The position numbers and the translations under genes are program-made. Of a DNA stretch of 64,000 nt, positions 31,310-42,865 are shown piece by piece. The DNA comes from Paulinella micropora. Taxonomy: Eukaryota > Cercozoa > Imbricatea > Euglyphida > Paulinellidae. Each line of letters starts with the position of its first letter. Within the stretch, counting starts at the first letter, position 1. Location: positions 131,501-195,500 of the forward strand of contig WBZZ01003091.1 of the NCBI GenBank assembly GCA_019918135.1. Reading direction: 5' to 3'. The notes beneath the pieces are model-generated. The model did no database searches. It saw only the letters and a list, made by a program, of their open reading frames with translations, and was not told the DNA's origin.

Positions 31310-32510
31310 GACGGTAGGCGTCGCGGAACGGCTCGCCGAGGTAGTTGCGGAGACGGTAGGGGTTGTGGAAAGAGTGTTTGAGATAGAGGTAGTTGCGGAG
31401 ACGGTAGGCGTCGCGGAAAGGCTATTTGAGATAGAGGTAGTTGCGGAGGAGCTGACTGTCGGGGAAAGGCTCGTCGAGCTCGAGGCTGAGACTACGGAGA
31501 CGGTAGGGGTCGCGGAGAGGCTCGCCGAGGCCGAGGCGGTTACGGAGGAGCTGGGGGTCGCAGAAAGGCTCGCCGAGGCCGAGGCTGAGACTACGGAGAC
31601 GGTAGGGGTCGCGGAAGTGCTCGTCGAGCTCGAGGCTGAGACTAAGGAGACTGTAGGGGTCGCGGAAAGGCTCGCCGAGGCCGAGGCTGAGACTACGGAG
31701 ACGGTAGGGGTCGCGGAGGTGCTCGTCGAGCTCGAGGCTGAGACTACGGAGACGGTAGGGGTCGCGGAAAGGCTCGCCGAGGCCGAGGCTGAGACTACGG
31801 AGACGGTAGGGTTGCTTGTTCCTGTCCTTGACCCTGTCCTTGTCCTTGTCCCTGTCCTTGTCCCTGCCCTTGTCCTTGTCCCTGTCCCTGTCCTTGTCCC
31901 TGTCCTTGTCCCTGTCCCTGTCCCTGTCCTTGTCCCTGTCCTTGTCCTTGTCCCTGTCCTTGTCCCTGTCCTTGTCCCTGTCCTTGTCCCTGTCCTTGTC
32001 CTGAGATAATCGCGGAGGAGCTGGGGGTCGCGGAACCGGTGGTTGAGCTCGAGGCTGAGACTACGGAGGAGCTGACTGTCGCGGAGAGGCTCGTCGAAGC
32101 CGAGGTAGTCGCGGAAAGGCTCGCCGAGGCGGTTACGGAGGAGCTGGCGGTCGCGGAGAGGCTCGCCGAGGCCGAGGTGGTTGCGGAGGCGGTAGGGGTC
32201 GCGGAACGGCTCGCCGAGGCGGTTACGGAGGAGCTGACGGTCGCGGAGAGGCTCGCCGAAGCCGACGTAGTTGCGGAGACGGTAGGCGTCGCGGAAAGGC
32301 TCGCCGAAGCCGAGGTAGTTGCGAAGACGGTAGGCGTCGCGGAACGGCTCGCCGAGGCCGAGGTAGTTGCGGAGACGGTAGGCGTCGCGGAACGGCTCGC
32401 CGAGGCCGACGTAGTTGCCGAGGCGGTAGGGGTCGCGGAACGGCTCGCCGAGGCCGAGGTAGTTGCGGAGACGGTAGGCGTCGCGGAGGAGCTGGCGGTC
32501 GCAGAGTTTA
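31310..32510 (-). repeat. 48-bp tandem repeats coding Ser/Ala/Thr units
   Basis: A long array of 48-bp units (16 residues such as SATTSASASRSATPTV on the minus strand), split into two blocks by the 12-bp repeat at 31,815-32,005. Units are 80-95% alike by eye. Confidence 0.85.
31815..32005. repeat. 12-bp minisatellite (CCTTGTCCCTGT)n
   Basis: About 15-16 units of alternating CTTGTC and CCTGTC hexamers, coding Gly-Gln repeats on the minus strand. It sits inside the mucin array. Confidence 0.92.
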
Positions 32511-32640
32511 CAGGCGACTTGCTTTTAGACATACTTTTGGCTGGTGGGGCGGTAGCGGCTTGATCCCCCCCTATGTTCCCGCTCCTATCCTCATCTAAAT
32601 TCGTACCTTGGTTTTGATTCGTCTGTGTGCTTGCGCTCGC

Positions 32641-33210
32641 TGCGCTAATTCCCAGGACTAGAAAATGATCGCACTCTCCAGGGAACTAGACGCCTGAGAA
32701 TTTTCCTAACCAAAATGTTTTTCCTGCCGTACGATCCAGTCGGTCGATTTTTTTTTTCAATTATTATTTCTCTTTTTTCTTCTTTTTTTTTACAATTTTG
32801 TTCTTGTCTTGTTGGCCACCGCCCTCTATCTTTACTGTGGCAGCCACAATCCACGCCCCGATTTCCCCTTCCCACACCCTTGCCCCCGCCCCCACTCTTG
32901 TCGCCTGTACCAAAAGGTTGTTCTAGCAAGAAACAAAAAAAAGGGCAAAAGGCTTGGGCGGGGAGAGGAACAACGAAATGATTTCTGCTTTAATTACTTG
33001 TCAATAGCCCTTCTTTGGATTTGAGCAACAACGTGTAGAAAGACAAAGAAAAGTGTTTAACAGCGATTTTTTGCCTGCGGGCTTGTACTTTCTTAAGACA
33101 GCGTTTTTCTCCTCCGACGTTTCATTCCTTCTGAACTTTGCCACGAAAAGCCCCCTTCCCCCCCCCCCGAAAAAAAGCAGACCACGAGAACACCGACGTG
33201 CTTCTTTGTC
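32641..33210. other. Spacer
   Basis: T-rich stretches near 32,750-32,790, C-rich sequence near 32,870-32,900 and a C-run near 33,160. No gene is supported. Confidence 0.55.
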
Positions 33211-35683
33211 ATGGAGATCCCAGCGCATTGGGCGCACGAAGCTCGTTGGTTGACAGCAGACGAAACAAAACGTAGTCCCGTGTGCCAGGTCTGCGCCAGC
33301 GGCGAATTTGCGATAGGAATGTTGACGCACGTCCCGGACCGAATACAGCTCTGGCAGCCGGCTGCCGCGTGTGGCGTTTGTATAGTCCAGCCCCTAGGCT
33401 GGCCAACCAAAGAAACCCGTGACCCCGCGGGCGATGCGAGGGGTACATTAGGACACACTGTCTTTGCCGTAGCCGTTGATAATATGCAGGAGAACTTTGG
33501 CGCGTTTACTACGATCCCTCTCTCGCAGAACGAGCGCCATCGTGGGATGTTCTTTGACGGCGAGGTTTCATACCATCCCAGAGGCCGCGATACCCCTGCA
33601 CACGGACAGCCGTTCCGCGACCCGCCCATGTATAACGGGGTTGCTGCTGAAACGCCTACATCACACTGGATCCCCTGGGACATGGTCTGGAGAATCGACT
33701 GACGCGAACTATTGGAACGATACAAGGCACTGCAAGCAGAAATACTCGGAGAGGTCTTGGCAGCACATGATGGTTCTTGGGAAAGATTTAACGCTAGGGC
33801 CGGCAAGTCTATAGTCTTCCATCTGCCCCGTCATATGCGCTACAAAGGCTCGGCCCAGCTGGTTAACTCCAAGAAACGTGAGCGTCTTTGCTCGCGTGCT
33901 CTGGAGGGCCGGCTCGTTTCTGACCCCCTGCTTAGAAAAGAAATCGGTAGATATTCTATAGAGAAACCTTTGACATCGTACCGCCCCTATCTTGTAGGCG
34001 GAAGCGGCAGGGGCGACCTGTTTGTTTCGGGTGATCAGCTGTTCTGGGATTACGGCTGTGACCAAGCAAGAGAGGAGAAGCAAAGACAGGCACTGCCGCG
34101 CCGGCCGTTCTCACCGCCTTTGTCTTCGCAAGTGCCAAGGAAATCGCATGTCCACAAATCTACGAATTTCCTGCACAAGCCTGCCCCGTCTCTCTACCTT
34201 GACATCCGAACCCTGGCTGAGATTTGTGGAACCAGCAAGATCGTTCTTGTGCATTTCGAGGAGAACGGGCTGGATGAATTCTCACCAGCGGAATTAGCGC
34301 AAGTCTCGTGCTGTGACCTAAGGTTCTTTGAAACCGGAAGAACTGACCAGGAACGAGAACAAATGTTTGACAAGTCATTCTTGTGCCTTGTGTGCATGCC
34401 GGATCAGTATTTTCAACGCATGGTAAAAGAGTTCGAAGTGTTCGCGTTCAGCTGCGCTGACGAAGTAACAACAAAGCTGGCTGGCCTCGGCATAGCAAGC
34501 GGGTGCAACTTCGACCTGGCTCTAGATATCTGGAAGCAACGCCGGGTCATTGACCAAAAATCTGAATTCTGCCGTATTTACGGCCAAGCAATCTGTTGGC
34601 AAATAACCTATTCCGACGGTGCAGAGAAAAAAACAAGCAAATTGAGAACTACTCGGGGGGGGGGGGGGTAGGCGGATTACTCCAGCCAAGGCTTTTAGGC
34701 GCATAAGCGAGGCTTTTAACAAGAAAATACATCCGCTTGTTATTATTTGTGATAATTATGATCCAGGCAAAAGACAACAACAATACAAGGTCTGGATCGA
34801 GGGGCAGAAGCGCTGGTATGAGGAGGAAGCCAGGCCAGGAACCGTGGTGTCTTTCGACCAGTTTTTTTATGTAGTGTTCTGGCGCCCCTTCAACTTTGCG
34901 CTGGTCGCGAGAAAGGAGATTATATCCTCAACCAATTTTATTATAGCAGAGTTCCCGGCAATTCTGAACAAAGCCAGAAATTCCGGAGACGTAAGCTCCT
35001 CGGACGAGGATAGCGACAAATGCCGCGAAGACGGGCAAACAACTCCCCGGAGGCCTCGCAGGAGAAAAGGGAGGGGCAAGCACGAAAGGGCTCCTAAAAA
35101 GAACAACGGAGACCACGGCTGTGCCAGCATGTCCGGCGTTGGCAAACGCCTCGCCGAACTATGGGATCGCGAGCAAGACACCAAGATGCAGGGATGGGAT
35201 GCACGACAAGAGTATTTCGTTCCCCATTACCGCCAGCCCAACATCGAGGGCGCGCGCTACGCGGGCATCATTGGGGCCAGCAAGCCCACTCCAACCGCTC
35301 TGCTCGCGCACTGTGCGCTAGGCGCTACCAACGAGAAGAACGCAAATGCAGAGATCGTGGTTGACGAGCAAAACAGATTTTATCTGCAGACGATTCCGGG
35401 GAAACATTTCGAGCAAGATGATCTGGTGCTCGTTGATTACAGATGGAAGGCTAAGTATACCAATGGTTTCGCTGATCTCAAACAAGATTCTTTCAGCCAA
35501 GCGCTGAAAGAAAATCCCGTAATGAAAGAATTTATAGATACCCAGATGCAAGGCGTTGAAGCTTTGCCTGGGCCAGCAAGAACAGAACTAGCGGAATTAC
35601 GAGGTAAGATAGAAAGCAGAAAGAAGGAGAATTCACGGAAGCCCCGAACACAAAAGAAACCCAACCCCCAACGCCGTGCGTAG
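33211..35683 (+). pseudogene. Large unknown protein, possible SET-like C-terminus, broken
   Basis: Starts at ATG 33,211 and runs about 2.5 kb on the plus strand. The N-terminal part has Cys pairs (CQVCASGEF, CGVCIVQP) that may bind metal. The middle includes FLCLVCMPDQYFQRMVKEFE. An acidic/basic disordered stretch (SSDEDSDKCRED ... RRPRRRKGRGK) follows. A C-terminal section, LLAHCALGATNEKNANAEIV then HFEQDDLVLVDYRWK, recalls the NH.C.PN...DI..GEEL..DY ending of SET methyltransferases; this is suggestive only. The gene is broken, with about two breaks. Family otherwise unknown. Confidence 0.45.
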
Positions 35684-36011
35684 ACAACACACCAGAAAGC
35701 TTAGCCGCAGCCAGTTAGGGATAGAAGAAGAAGAGGTCGGCAGCGCTGGTTTCGTAGCTTACAGGAATGCAAACAAAAGATACACACGCATAGCCCCCCC
35801 CCCCCGTCTTTTTTTGTTTTTTTTGCAAGCTTTGCTTTTTTTTTAAAAAGCACCGAAAGTCCGTGAAGAAATCGTTTTTCTGCTTGGAACAAAAAAAAAG
35901 ATCTGTCTGTCGTTTCTTTTTTAATCAGTAAAAATCCCAATGCCTTGGAACTGGAGAGGGGGGGGGGGGGGGGGTGGGGACTGGAGAGGGGAAAGAAGAA
36001 GAGGTTTCTAG
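35684..36011. other. Spacer with G-run
   Basis: Poly-T and poly-A stretches at 35,810-35,900 and a G-run at 35,957-35,974. No gene is supported. Confidence 0.55.
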
Positions 36012-36641
36012 CTACGCACGCGCGCTGTACACCGCAGGGTGGCGTGTTCGCCACGATTGCGCACAGGCACGCGGGGCGTCCGTGTGACACAGGTACAAGA
36101 CGCCACCAATCGTCCGGCAGCGCACGCCCGCCTCTTGGCAAGCTCTCAGGAGTTCCTGGTAGCGGGGCACGAGCCGGGCGTTGTACAGCGCAAAGCTAGC
36201 GCAGCAGGACGCAAAACTAGCCGCGGAGGCCGGCACGCTTAGCACCTGCCGCATGTCAATCAGTCTGGCAACACAGGGGGCAGGCACTGTCAGTTCGTGT
36301 TCCGCACACAAGCTAAGCCGCGACTGTGGCAGCGCCGGGACCAGACAACGGCTGCAGAGCTTGCCAATACGACTCACAAGCGTGCTGGCGGGGGCCGATG
36401 GTCTTTTCAACAAGAGCCCCGCGCGGCGCTGCACTAAGTTGGACAAGGGACTAAAGGCCACGGCAGCTCCGTCAATTTTCCTCCGTTTGCTGGGACGTGC
36501 AGTCCGGCAATGCTCGTAAAGAAAGCTAATGAGGTTCAAACTGTCCCGGGCCGGCAGGATATCGAGCAGCAGGCCCCAGATTACGCAATCAAAAGCAAGC
36601 CAGGCGCCGCGGCGCACAGCTGTCTGCGAGCGGCCGCCCAT
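36012..36641 (-). CDS. F-box-like protein
   Basis: An intact 209-residue protein starting at ATG 36,641. An F-box-like segment lies near residues 18-45 (FDCVIWGLLLDILPARDSLN then LISFLYEHC). The C-terminal part repeats the style of other F-box proteins in giant viruses: a leucine-spaced helix region, then CRTIGGVLYLCHTDAPR. If correct it would dock to Skp1. The motif is loose, so the domain call is tentative; coding status is better supported than function. A strong G-rich minisatellite lies just upstream. Confidence 0.5.
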   Translation of the reverse strand: MGGRSQTAVRRGAWLAFDCVIWGLLLDILPARDSLNLISFLYEHCRTARPSKRRKIDGAAVAFSPLSNLVQRRAGLLLKRPSAPASTLVSRIGKLCSRCLVPALPQSRLSLCAEHELTVPAPCVARLIDMRQVLSVPASAASFASCCASFALYNARLVPRYQELLRACQEAGVRCRTIGGVLYLCHTDAPRACAQSWRTRHPAVYSARA

Positions 36642-36739
36642 ATTTCCCTCTTTTCTTTTTTCAATCCGTTGCCGTAATATGTCAAACCAAAATAAGCAAA
36701 AACAAACAAAAGGAAGACGAAAAAAAAAGTAGAGGGCAC

Positions 36740-36915
36740 AGGGGAAATGGCGGGGGGCGGGGGGGCACAGGGAAAATGGCGGGGGGCGGGGGGGGGGGGG
36801 GGCACAGGGAAAATGGCGGGGGGCGGGGGGGCACAGGGAAAATGGCGGGGGGCGGGGGGGGGGCACAGGGAAAATGGCGGGGGGGGGCACAGGGGAAATG
36901 GGGGTGGGGGAGAAC
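36740..36915. repeat. G-rich minisatellite, ~30-45-bp units
   Basis: Six or so imperfect units of the form GCACAGGGAAAATGGCGGGG followed by a G-run of varying length. Length differences among units are mostly in the G-run. Confidence 0.9.
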
Positions 36916-37005
36916 AGGGAAAAGGGGCGGGGCAGCTTTTTACTTCCCCCCCCCTGTGCCCCTCACCCCATTCGTTTCCAGCACCTCGCACGTCCGGTTG
37001 GCATT

Positions 37006-38750
37006 TTATTGGGGCGGGGTGCCGTAGTCGTCAACCAAGGCCACGACCTTGGCCTTGCACAGGCCAAAGTCCGTCTCCGTGGCCCCCGTCTGGCAAGTAC
37101 AGACCCAAGGAAACTTCTGGTCTCCTATGACGCGGACCAGGCCGACAGCGTAGACTGGCCGCAGACGATTTCTTTGGTCGGGACCGGCAACGATCTGTCC
37201 GAGGGAAAATCGCGCCGTTTGCAGCTGCAGCCCTGTTCGCCCTCCGGGCGCAGGCACCTGAACTTTTTGTCGACCGCGCACAGGCACTTGGCCTGCTTAC
37301 CGTCGCTGTTGTAGTAGCAAGTAGCGGACACGTGGCAGACAGGAGCACAGACGCGTTCCTGACAGAACTTGCCGCCAAAGCCCGCCTCGCACTGGCAGGC
37401 CTGGCCGTCGGCCGCCGCGCGCATCGCGGCCTCGTACCGTTCCTCGCGCGCCGCGTGCTTGAGGTAGGCCGGGAGCTGGAAACGGTCCACGCGGTACGAA
37501 AAACGGGCGAGGGCCGGCAGATGGTCGAAATCGTGCGCCTCCAGCGGAAAGGCGCGCGCCTGCGTGCACTGGCCGCTGCCGCTGCACGGCTTGCCTGCGC
37601 AGCCACGCCGAGGCCAGATATTGCTGGACTCCAGCAGATCGGCGTCGATGGTCGAGCGGGCGGCCTCCTCGTACTGCCCTAGGTACCAGTTCCAGACACA
37701 CTGTTTGTCGGCGGTGCGATTGTCGTAGCACCCCCCGCTCAGCGTGACGTACTCACAGAACCTTCCGAAGTAGCCGGGGCTGCATTTGCCGCACTTGCTG
37801 GCGCCGCTGGACTGGTTGTGCAAGCACACCCCCAACGTCTCGCTGCCGGGCACGAGCAGGCTGACACGGGGCAGGTCGCAGCCAAAACACTCGCCGCGCT
37901 CGACTTCGGCACCGGCGGCCCGCTTGCACTCCACCGCCGGGCTGTGGAAGCAGCCCTCGAGCGGTATGTTGCAGCTGGCGGGTTGGCCGTAGGGCGAGCT
38001 GGTCCAGCCGTTGCCGACGAAACCCGAGAACGGTTGCGCCACGCAGTAGCGCGGGTCCCCCTGCTCGTACAAGTAGCAGCTTTTTCTGGCGCCCCCCGTG
38101 AGCATGTATTCGCCACAGCGACACGTCGCGGCCCTCTCGTCCGCACGGAAGTCGGCTACACAGACGCCGTGCCCGCTGCAGTCCTCGCCGCTGCCATACG
38201 AAAGCTTGGACTCGCACACGCCGCGCCCGTCGATGTCGCACGCGTCCTGTTGCAGCACGCGCGCGACCCTGGGCTCGCCGGCGGCATCGTACACCAGCGT
38301 CGTGGGGTCCGTGTTCGGCTTGACCCGGAAGCCGCTGTTGCACTGGCAGCGGCCGTTGCTGCCGCAGATGCCCCGGTCCCAGCCGCAGGGCACGCTGACA
38401 ACGTCGCGCGGCGCCACGGTCGTGTCGGGCACGGACCACGACAACGTGGACAGTGCGTACCAGTCGTAGTTGTACGGCACGGGCTGCGGGCAGCGCGGCA
38501 CGAAACAGCCTTGCCAGCGTCCATCCACCAGCACCTGCTCGTTGCGCCACAGCGGGAAGGACAGAGAGGAGCAGTTGCCGCCGCCCGCACTCCAACGAGT
38601 AGCGCCGTGCGAGAACGCATCAATTGCTACCCAGTTGCGCCAGTTCCAGTACGCCGCAAACTGCCAGGGCCCCCCCCCCCCCCACCCAAACGCGTACAAA
38701 AAATAAAACCAACAAAAAAAAGCATCGGATCCTTTTTTGCTGGCGGCCAT
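37006..38750 (-). pseudogene. Cys-rich EGF-like secreted protein, broken
   Basis: Starts at ATG 38,750 with a hydrophobic leader (FFCWFYFLYAFGWGGGG). About 570 residues carry more than 40 cysteines arranged as EGF- and laminin-EGF-like modules: CGSNGRCQCNSGFRV, CSGHGVCVADFR, CGKCSPGYFGRFCEYV, CSGSGQCTQ, CQCEAGFGGKFCQERVC. Such modules occur in extracellular adhesion proteins. A viral gene of this kind would most likely be host-derived and face outward; that is inferred. It is broken, with about one break near the C-terminus. Its start codon overlaps that of the divergent gene at 38,749. Confidence 0.65.
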
Positions 38751-39968
38751 GCAATGGACCGACGACGAGCGGTACGTCAATCGCGCGTGCACGTACGAGG
38801 TTCAGGGCCGGACGTACGTGCTGAACGTGGAGACGCCGGCGTTAGGCAAACTGGAGCTCACGCCCGGTAACGAAGGCAAGATCGAACGTGCGTTGCCGGC
38901 TATTTCAAAGGCGCTCATAGCTTTCGAGCGCAGCCTGAAGGGCCACGCCAACATCCGGGACAGCGGCAACACCGCGGCCAAGAGCAGTCTCGCACGACAG
39001 CGGCAGCAATTGAAAGTGCTTTTAGACCAAGAAAAGAATACCACCGGTGGCTAATAGAGCAGAGGCTGGACCGAGAGAAAGTCGAGTTTCAAAAAGTGCT
39101 CAAGCTAATCAGGACGGCACGGGAAGAGGTCAGAACCGGCGAGCTTTATCCAAAACTAGCCGAGGGTGTCACGCGGTCTCATGACCCGTTGTGCTATGAT
39201 GAGGTCAGGGGGAGGCATCTCCGGGCATTGCACGCGCTGATGTCGATAGTACTAGCCAGCGACTTTGAGCTGGCTAGGTTGCGCCCGGTTCTGCATAACC
39301 GGTATACCTGGGGGGCACTTGCCATGTTTGGCACGTCGAGCCTGATTGTCAGCGCGGTGCTAGACACGTGGGGGGTCGGCGTTGACGCGCCCATCGGCGA
39401 AGAAAAAACAACGCTACTGGCGGATCCTAACTTCTTTGACAACAACCGAGGTCGCAGCGTTCCGACCACAGCTCTGGACCATAAAGAGGACTTCGAGCAC
39501 TGCGAACGCCTGGTTACTACGATTGTGTCGTCGCCCGGGATAGCGCAAGACACCATCGGGCGTGGCCTGGTATGGCTGCTCAGGTCTTGGTTCACACCCT
39601 TTAACAACGCACACTTCCGTCGTCAAGGGAGTGTCTTCAGGCGCAAGTTGCTCCAAGCCATGCTCGTTTCAGACAACGCCTGTCAGCAACTCAGGGGTTA
39701 TGATCGACACCGTACAGGAGGGCTGCTGCAAGAGGTGTACTACAGAGCCCCCGCAGGTGTCCCCGTCCTGGAACTGTATGAGCTGTACCTAATATTTCAC
39801 TATCTGCATGACCATCATCACGGTCCAGACCACGAGCTGCTGCTGCGCATCCCTCCTCTAGAGAATGCGCGCGAGAGGCTGCGCTCGGACCTGGAGCGCG
39901 CGTTGTACACGGGCGACGACGGGTTCTGCGGACACGTGGACCGTTATCTAGCTGCTGCAACCATATGA
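38749..39968 (+). pseudogene. Unknown protein divergent from the EGF-like gene, broken
   Basis: Starts at ATG 38,749 or 38,755. An N-terminal ~100-residue section (YEVQGRTYVLNVETPALGKL, ERSLKGHANIRDSGNTAA) is followed by a helix-rich section with TWGALAMFGTSSLIVSAVLD, which could be a membrane span, and a His-rich stretch (FHYLHDHHHGPDHELLLR). It is about 400 residues in all. No family is recognised. It is broken, with about one break. Its start shares a CATG palindrome with the minus-strand gene, so the two promoters must lie inside each other's coding region. Confidence 0.5.
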
Positions 39969-40499
39969 AGGTCACAGGGCAAAAACACTTTTGCTAGCCT
40001 TTTTTTGGCGTACTTTGTGCCATTTGGTCCTTACCCTCCTCCCTCTTTCTCTCTCCCTCCAACCCCTTGCCGGGCACTGGCTTTTTAGCGTCTGTCAAAG
40101 ATCTTTGTCACGCCTGCCCTTCCCTTCCCTTTCTCTATCCCTGTCCCTTTCCCCCTCCCGGTGTGGCGTGTGTGGCATCCTGCCAAGAAAAAAAAGTAAA
40201 AACAGCACCTTCTCTTTTTCTTTGTCTTGCGGGGGAGGGGCCGGGTAGGCAGAAGGAGTAGCAAACCCAAAAGAAAGGTGTTTAAAATCTCAGCCCAGGT
40301 AAAAAAGAACAAACCACCAAAAAAAAAAGAAACTAATTGATGGTTGTGTGATCCTTTTTTTTGGGGGTGCGTGCCACAGTTTATGCACCGACACCGCTGC
40401 CCAGAAGCTGGGCGCGAGGCTAGCAAACGACAGCGAACCCCTCCAACCAATCTGCTAAGGATCCAGAACTTTTTCTGAAGGTCGTCGAGATACCAGATC
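39969..40499. other. Spacer, pyrimidine-rich
   Basis: CT-rich sequence with A-runs near 40,190 and 40,320. No gene is supported, though the following LRR gene may start here. Confidence 0.5.
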
Positions 40500-41867
40500 T
40501 TGGAACTCATCATCCTGTTAGCAGAACCTAACTTCAATTGGGCTTTCGGTGTTTTCGGTTGTACCAGTAAGCGGGTTCGAGAAGCGGCGCGAAAACTGCA
40601 GTCAGTCTACCAGTTGATCTTGGCCAGGGAAGAACCATCCGGTTTAGGTCGGTCTAGCTGGGAAGCTATCCTGCCAAAGATTGAATTCCACAGCGCCAGC
40701 TCTCTACAAGGCCTGTGCGTGCGGCGGGACTGTGTGAGCATTCTAGCGCACTTGCAGGGCGTACAAAAGCTCACGATTTTTGATGCTGCACAGTTTGCAA
40801 GCTCGCAGCAGTTATCCAAATTACGGAACGCCAAGTCACTGCAAGAGCTGAGGTGCGGCCCTGATGACCTGGCCTCTTTAAGGCTTCTGGCCGGCTTTGG
40901 GCAAGAGCTCCGCATCCTGCACTTGGCAAGTAGGTTAAATGGCCAGGCCAACCCAATCAACGTCCTGATCGAGCGAAAGGCAAGCGCGCCCGTGGCGCAG
41001 GTGTCCACGTGGGCTCCGCGCCTAGAAGAGTTGACTCTGGACTTTTCAGAGTCCCGCCAATTGTTGTCTAGCTTACTCACGAAGCTGCTTATTGGCTGTA
41101 ACCTCCGCAAGCTCAGTCTGATCGGCGGGTTTCAATTATGGGAGAGCTTGCGGATCTTGGGTTTATCGTACCTCACCCCAGAAAGCTTAGGTTGGCTGGG
41201 GGAATTCTCCGCGCCCAGGTTAACGACGCTGGAGCTTAACATGGTCACCCGTGACGTGCTGCCCGTGATCCAGCGGCAAATCTCGAAACTAACGGAATTG
41301 AAGTTAGGACATTGTGAGAGCCCGCTTTTCATAGAGTCAGCTACCAAACTCCGTAGACTAGAGCTGAGGTTCTGTAGAGTTGGGACCAGGCTAACGCTGC
41401 CGCAGACGCTAGAGGAGTTATCTCTGCGATTTTGCATTTCTGACGGGCAAGCTCCATTAGTGGTCGATTGTCCCAAGCTACGGCGGCTGGAGATCATAAG
41501 AAGTAATGGGCTCGCTCTCTGCGCCCCGGGGCCGTCGCAATCGTGGTCGCAACAAACTGAGGAGGTTTGGAGCCAGCTGAATCGGTTGACTGTATTAACC
41601 GGCCTGACTGCAATTGTGGTGGAGCAATCAAGTGTGCTACAGTTGTCGCAAGTGTCCAGCGTGCTGGCAACAACGCATGGGCTGCGCGAACTAACGATCA
41701 CTGCGCCTTGTAAGGACAGCCAGCGTTTGTTGCACGAGGTCCTCCCGCAGTTACAGCACCTGCGGTTCTTGAGCCTACCCCACAGCCTCTTTGCCGACCC
41801 CCGCGTTCCTGCGCTGTCCACCCTGCGGACTCTGCTCCCGCACTGCGCAGAACTTGTGCTGACCTAA
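40500..41867 (+). CDS. F-box/leucine-rich-repeat protein
   Basis: About 455 residues. The N-terminal segment (LELIILLAEPNFNWAFGVFG then CTSKRVREAARKL) resembles an F-box. The rest is about a dozen degenerate LRRs (VQKLTIFDAAQF, LEELTLDFSES, LRKLSLIGGFQLW, LTELKLGHCESP, LRRLELRFCRVG). This fits a ubiquitin-ligase substrate adaptor of the F-box/LRR type. The visible start is TTG 40,500; the frame opens only a few codons before, so the true start is not found and an upstream exon or a damaged start is possible. Otherwise the frame is intact over 1.37 kb. Confidence 0.62.
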   Translation: MELIILLAEPNFNWAFGVFGCTSKRVREAARKLQSVYQLILAREEPSGLGRSSWEAILPKIEFHSASSLQGLCVRRDCVSILAHLQGVQKLTIFDAAQFASSQQLSKLRNAKSLQELRCGPDDLASLRLLAGFGQELRILHLASRLNGQANPINVLIERKASAPVAQVSTWAPRLEELTLDFSESRQLLSSLLTKLLIGCNLRKLSLIGGFQLWESLRILGLSYLTPESLGWLGEFSAPRLTTLELNMVTRDVLPVIQRQISKLTELKLGHCESPLFIESATKLRRLELRFCRVGTRLTLPQTLEELSLRFCISDGQAPLVVDCPKLRRLEIIRSNGLALCAPGPSQSWSQQTEEVWSQLNRLTVLTGLTAIVVEQSSVLQLSQVSSVLATTHGLRELTITAPCKDSQRLLHEVLPQLQHLRFLSLPHSLFADPRVPALSTLRTLLPHCAELVLT

Positions 41868-42201
41868 AAGACGTAGAGACCCCCACAAATCGAAAAACTT
41901 TGCGGCTCCGCCCGGGCGCCTCTTTCTTGGCCGCCGCTCTCATACTAGCCTCTGTATTAAAAAAAATTAAAAAATAAAAGAAAATGGAAGAAGAGAAAAA
42001 AAGTAAAGGGGGGGGAGAGGGAAGGAATAACTAGGCGCTCCCATCCTCTCCACCCCCCCCCCCATTCCCATTCTCCTCCAGCCCTCCTCCCCAGAAGCCC
42101 CAAGCCCCGCCAAAAAAGGCCTACAGCACCGCTTTCGACAGCCGTTTTACCTCAATTTACGCAAAAAAAGAAGGGAAAAAACAAAAGAAGAGAGGCCTAA
42201 C
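41868..42201. other. Spacer with G-run and C-run
   Basis: A G-run at about 42,008-42,015 and a C-run at 42,052-42,063. The downstream end is A-rich just before the next start codon. No gene is seen. Confidence 0.55.
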
Positions 42202-42865
42202 ATGCATGTCAGCGGTTGGGCGGTGCTGTTGTTGGCGAGCCTGTCGGCGGGGATTGCAGTAAAAGAGTTGGACTCGCACAGCTGTCAAAGCCTTTCTTCT
42301 CAGGTTAGGCGCGACAACAGCCTGGCAGAGCACAACGCACAGCAGCGGCTGTTGCGCGTGGAGGTGCCCCGGGGCGCTTGTGTCAAGGGCACTCTTCAGT
42401 TGAAAACGGACCAGCCCGCGCACGTCTGGTGCAGCTGTCATTGTACCAGCCATGGCAAAAACTTGACAAACGTATGCCCCCCGCTCCGGCTAGACTTGAC
42501 GCCTTCGGGCCAGACTACATTTTTTGATTTGCACCTCAACGCCCAGCCCTGCGAATTTAACCTGGACATCTTTGCCACCTGCCAGGCGGGCGCCGTGTGT
42601 TACCCTGAGTTGGTACTGACGGGCTTTGCACAACAATTTCCAAACCCAGCGAAAACCGCGGGTAATCGCGTTAGTCTTTCTGATCCTGTTTTATGTACCG
42701 TGTTCCCTTTTAAACAAAACCGATATCCGAAGAGGTCAACGATGGCCTTTCTTGTTTGGCTATTGTTTTTTCCTAAATTTTTTGGGTGCCTTCATAGCAT
42801 TTTGTACCTTGGCCAGCGGGTCCTCTACCGTAAGATGTATCCCTTTTTCTTTCTTCGCGCGTTGA
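42202..42865 (+). pseudogene. Secreted or membrane Cys-rich protein, broken
   Basis: Starts at ATG 42,202 with a clear signal peptide (MHVSGWAVLLLASLSAGIAV). The mature part has ~10 cysteines (HVWCSCHCTSHGKN, NVCPPLRL, ATCQAGAVCYPELV) in about 130 residues, then hydrophobic sequence compatible with one or two membrane spans. It is broken, with about one break after the Cys-rich part. No family is recognised. It faces the minus-strand glycosyltransferase gene. Confidence 0.5.

Larger units (their letters stand above)
30277..32532 (-). pseudogene. Mucin-like type I membrane glycoprotein, broken
   Basis: A minus-strand gene that begins near 32.5-32.7 kb with Ser/Ala/Thr-rich repeats (units like SATPTVSATTSASA), contains a Gly-Gln repeat, then about 300 residues of ordinary sequence with several N-glycosylation sequons (NQSA, NVSQ, NCTD, NATD) and LRR-like leucine spacing, and ends with one membrane span (LSVLLLPCLGFLLLAWLIYN) plus a basic tail. 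A hydrophobic stretch just upstream (FLVLGISAASAS) looks like part of a signal peptide. It resembles the 5,011/17,506 gene in layout. It is broken, with about two breaks. Likely a virion or cell-surface protein; that is inferred. Confidence 0.55.

Noticed and set aside
31816-32004. Poly Leu-Ser frame on the plus strand
   Set aside because: A shadow of the 12-bp minisatellite; the minus strand continues the mucin-like gene.
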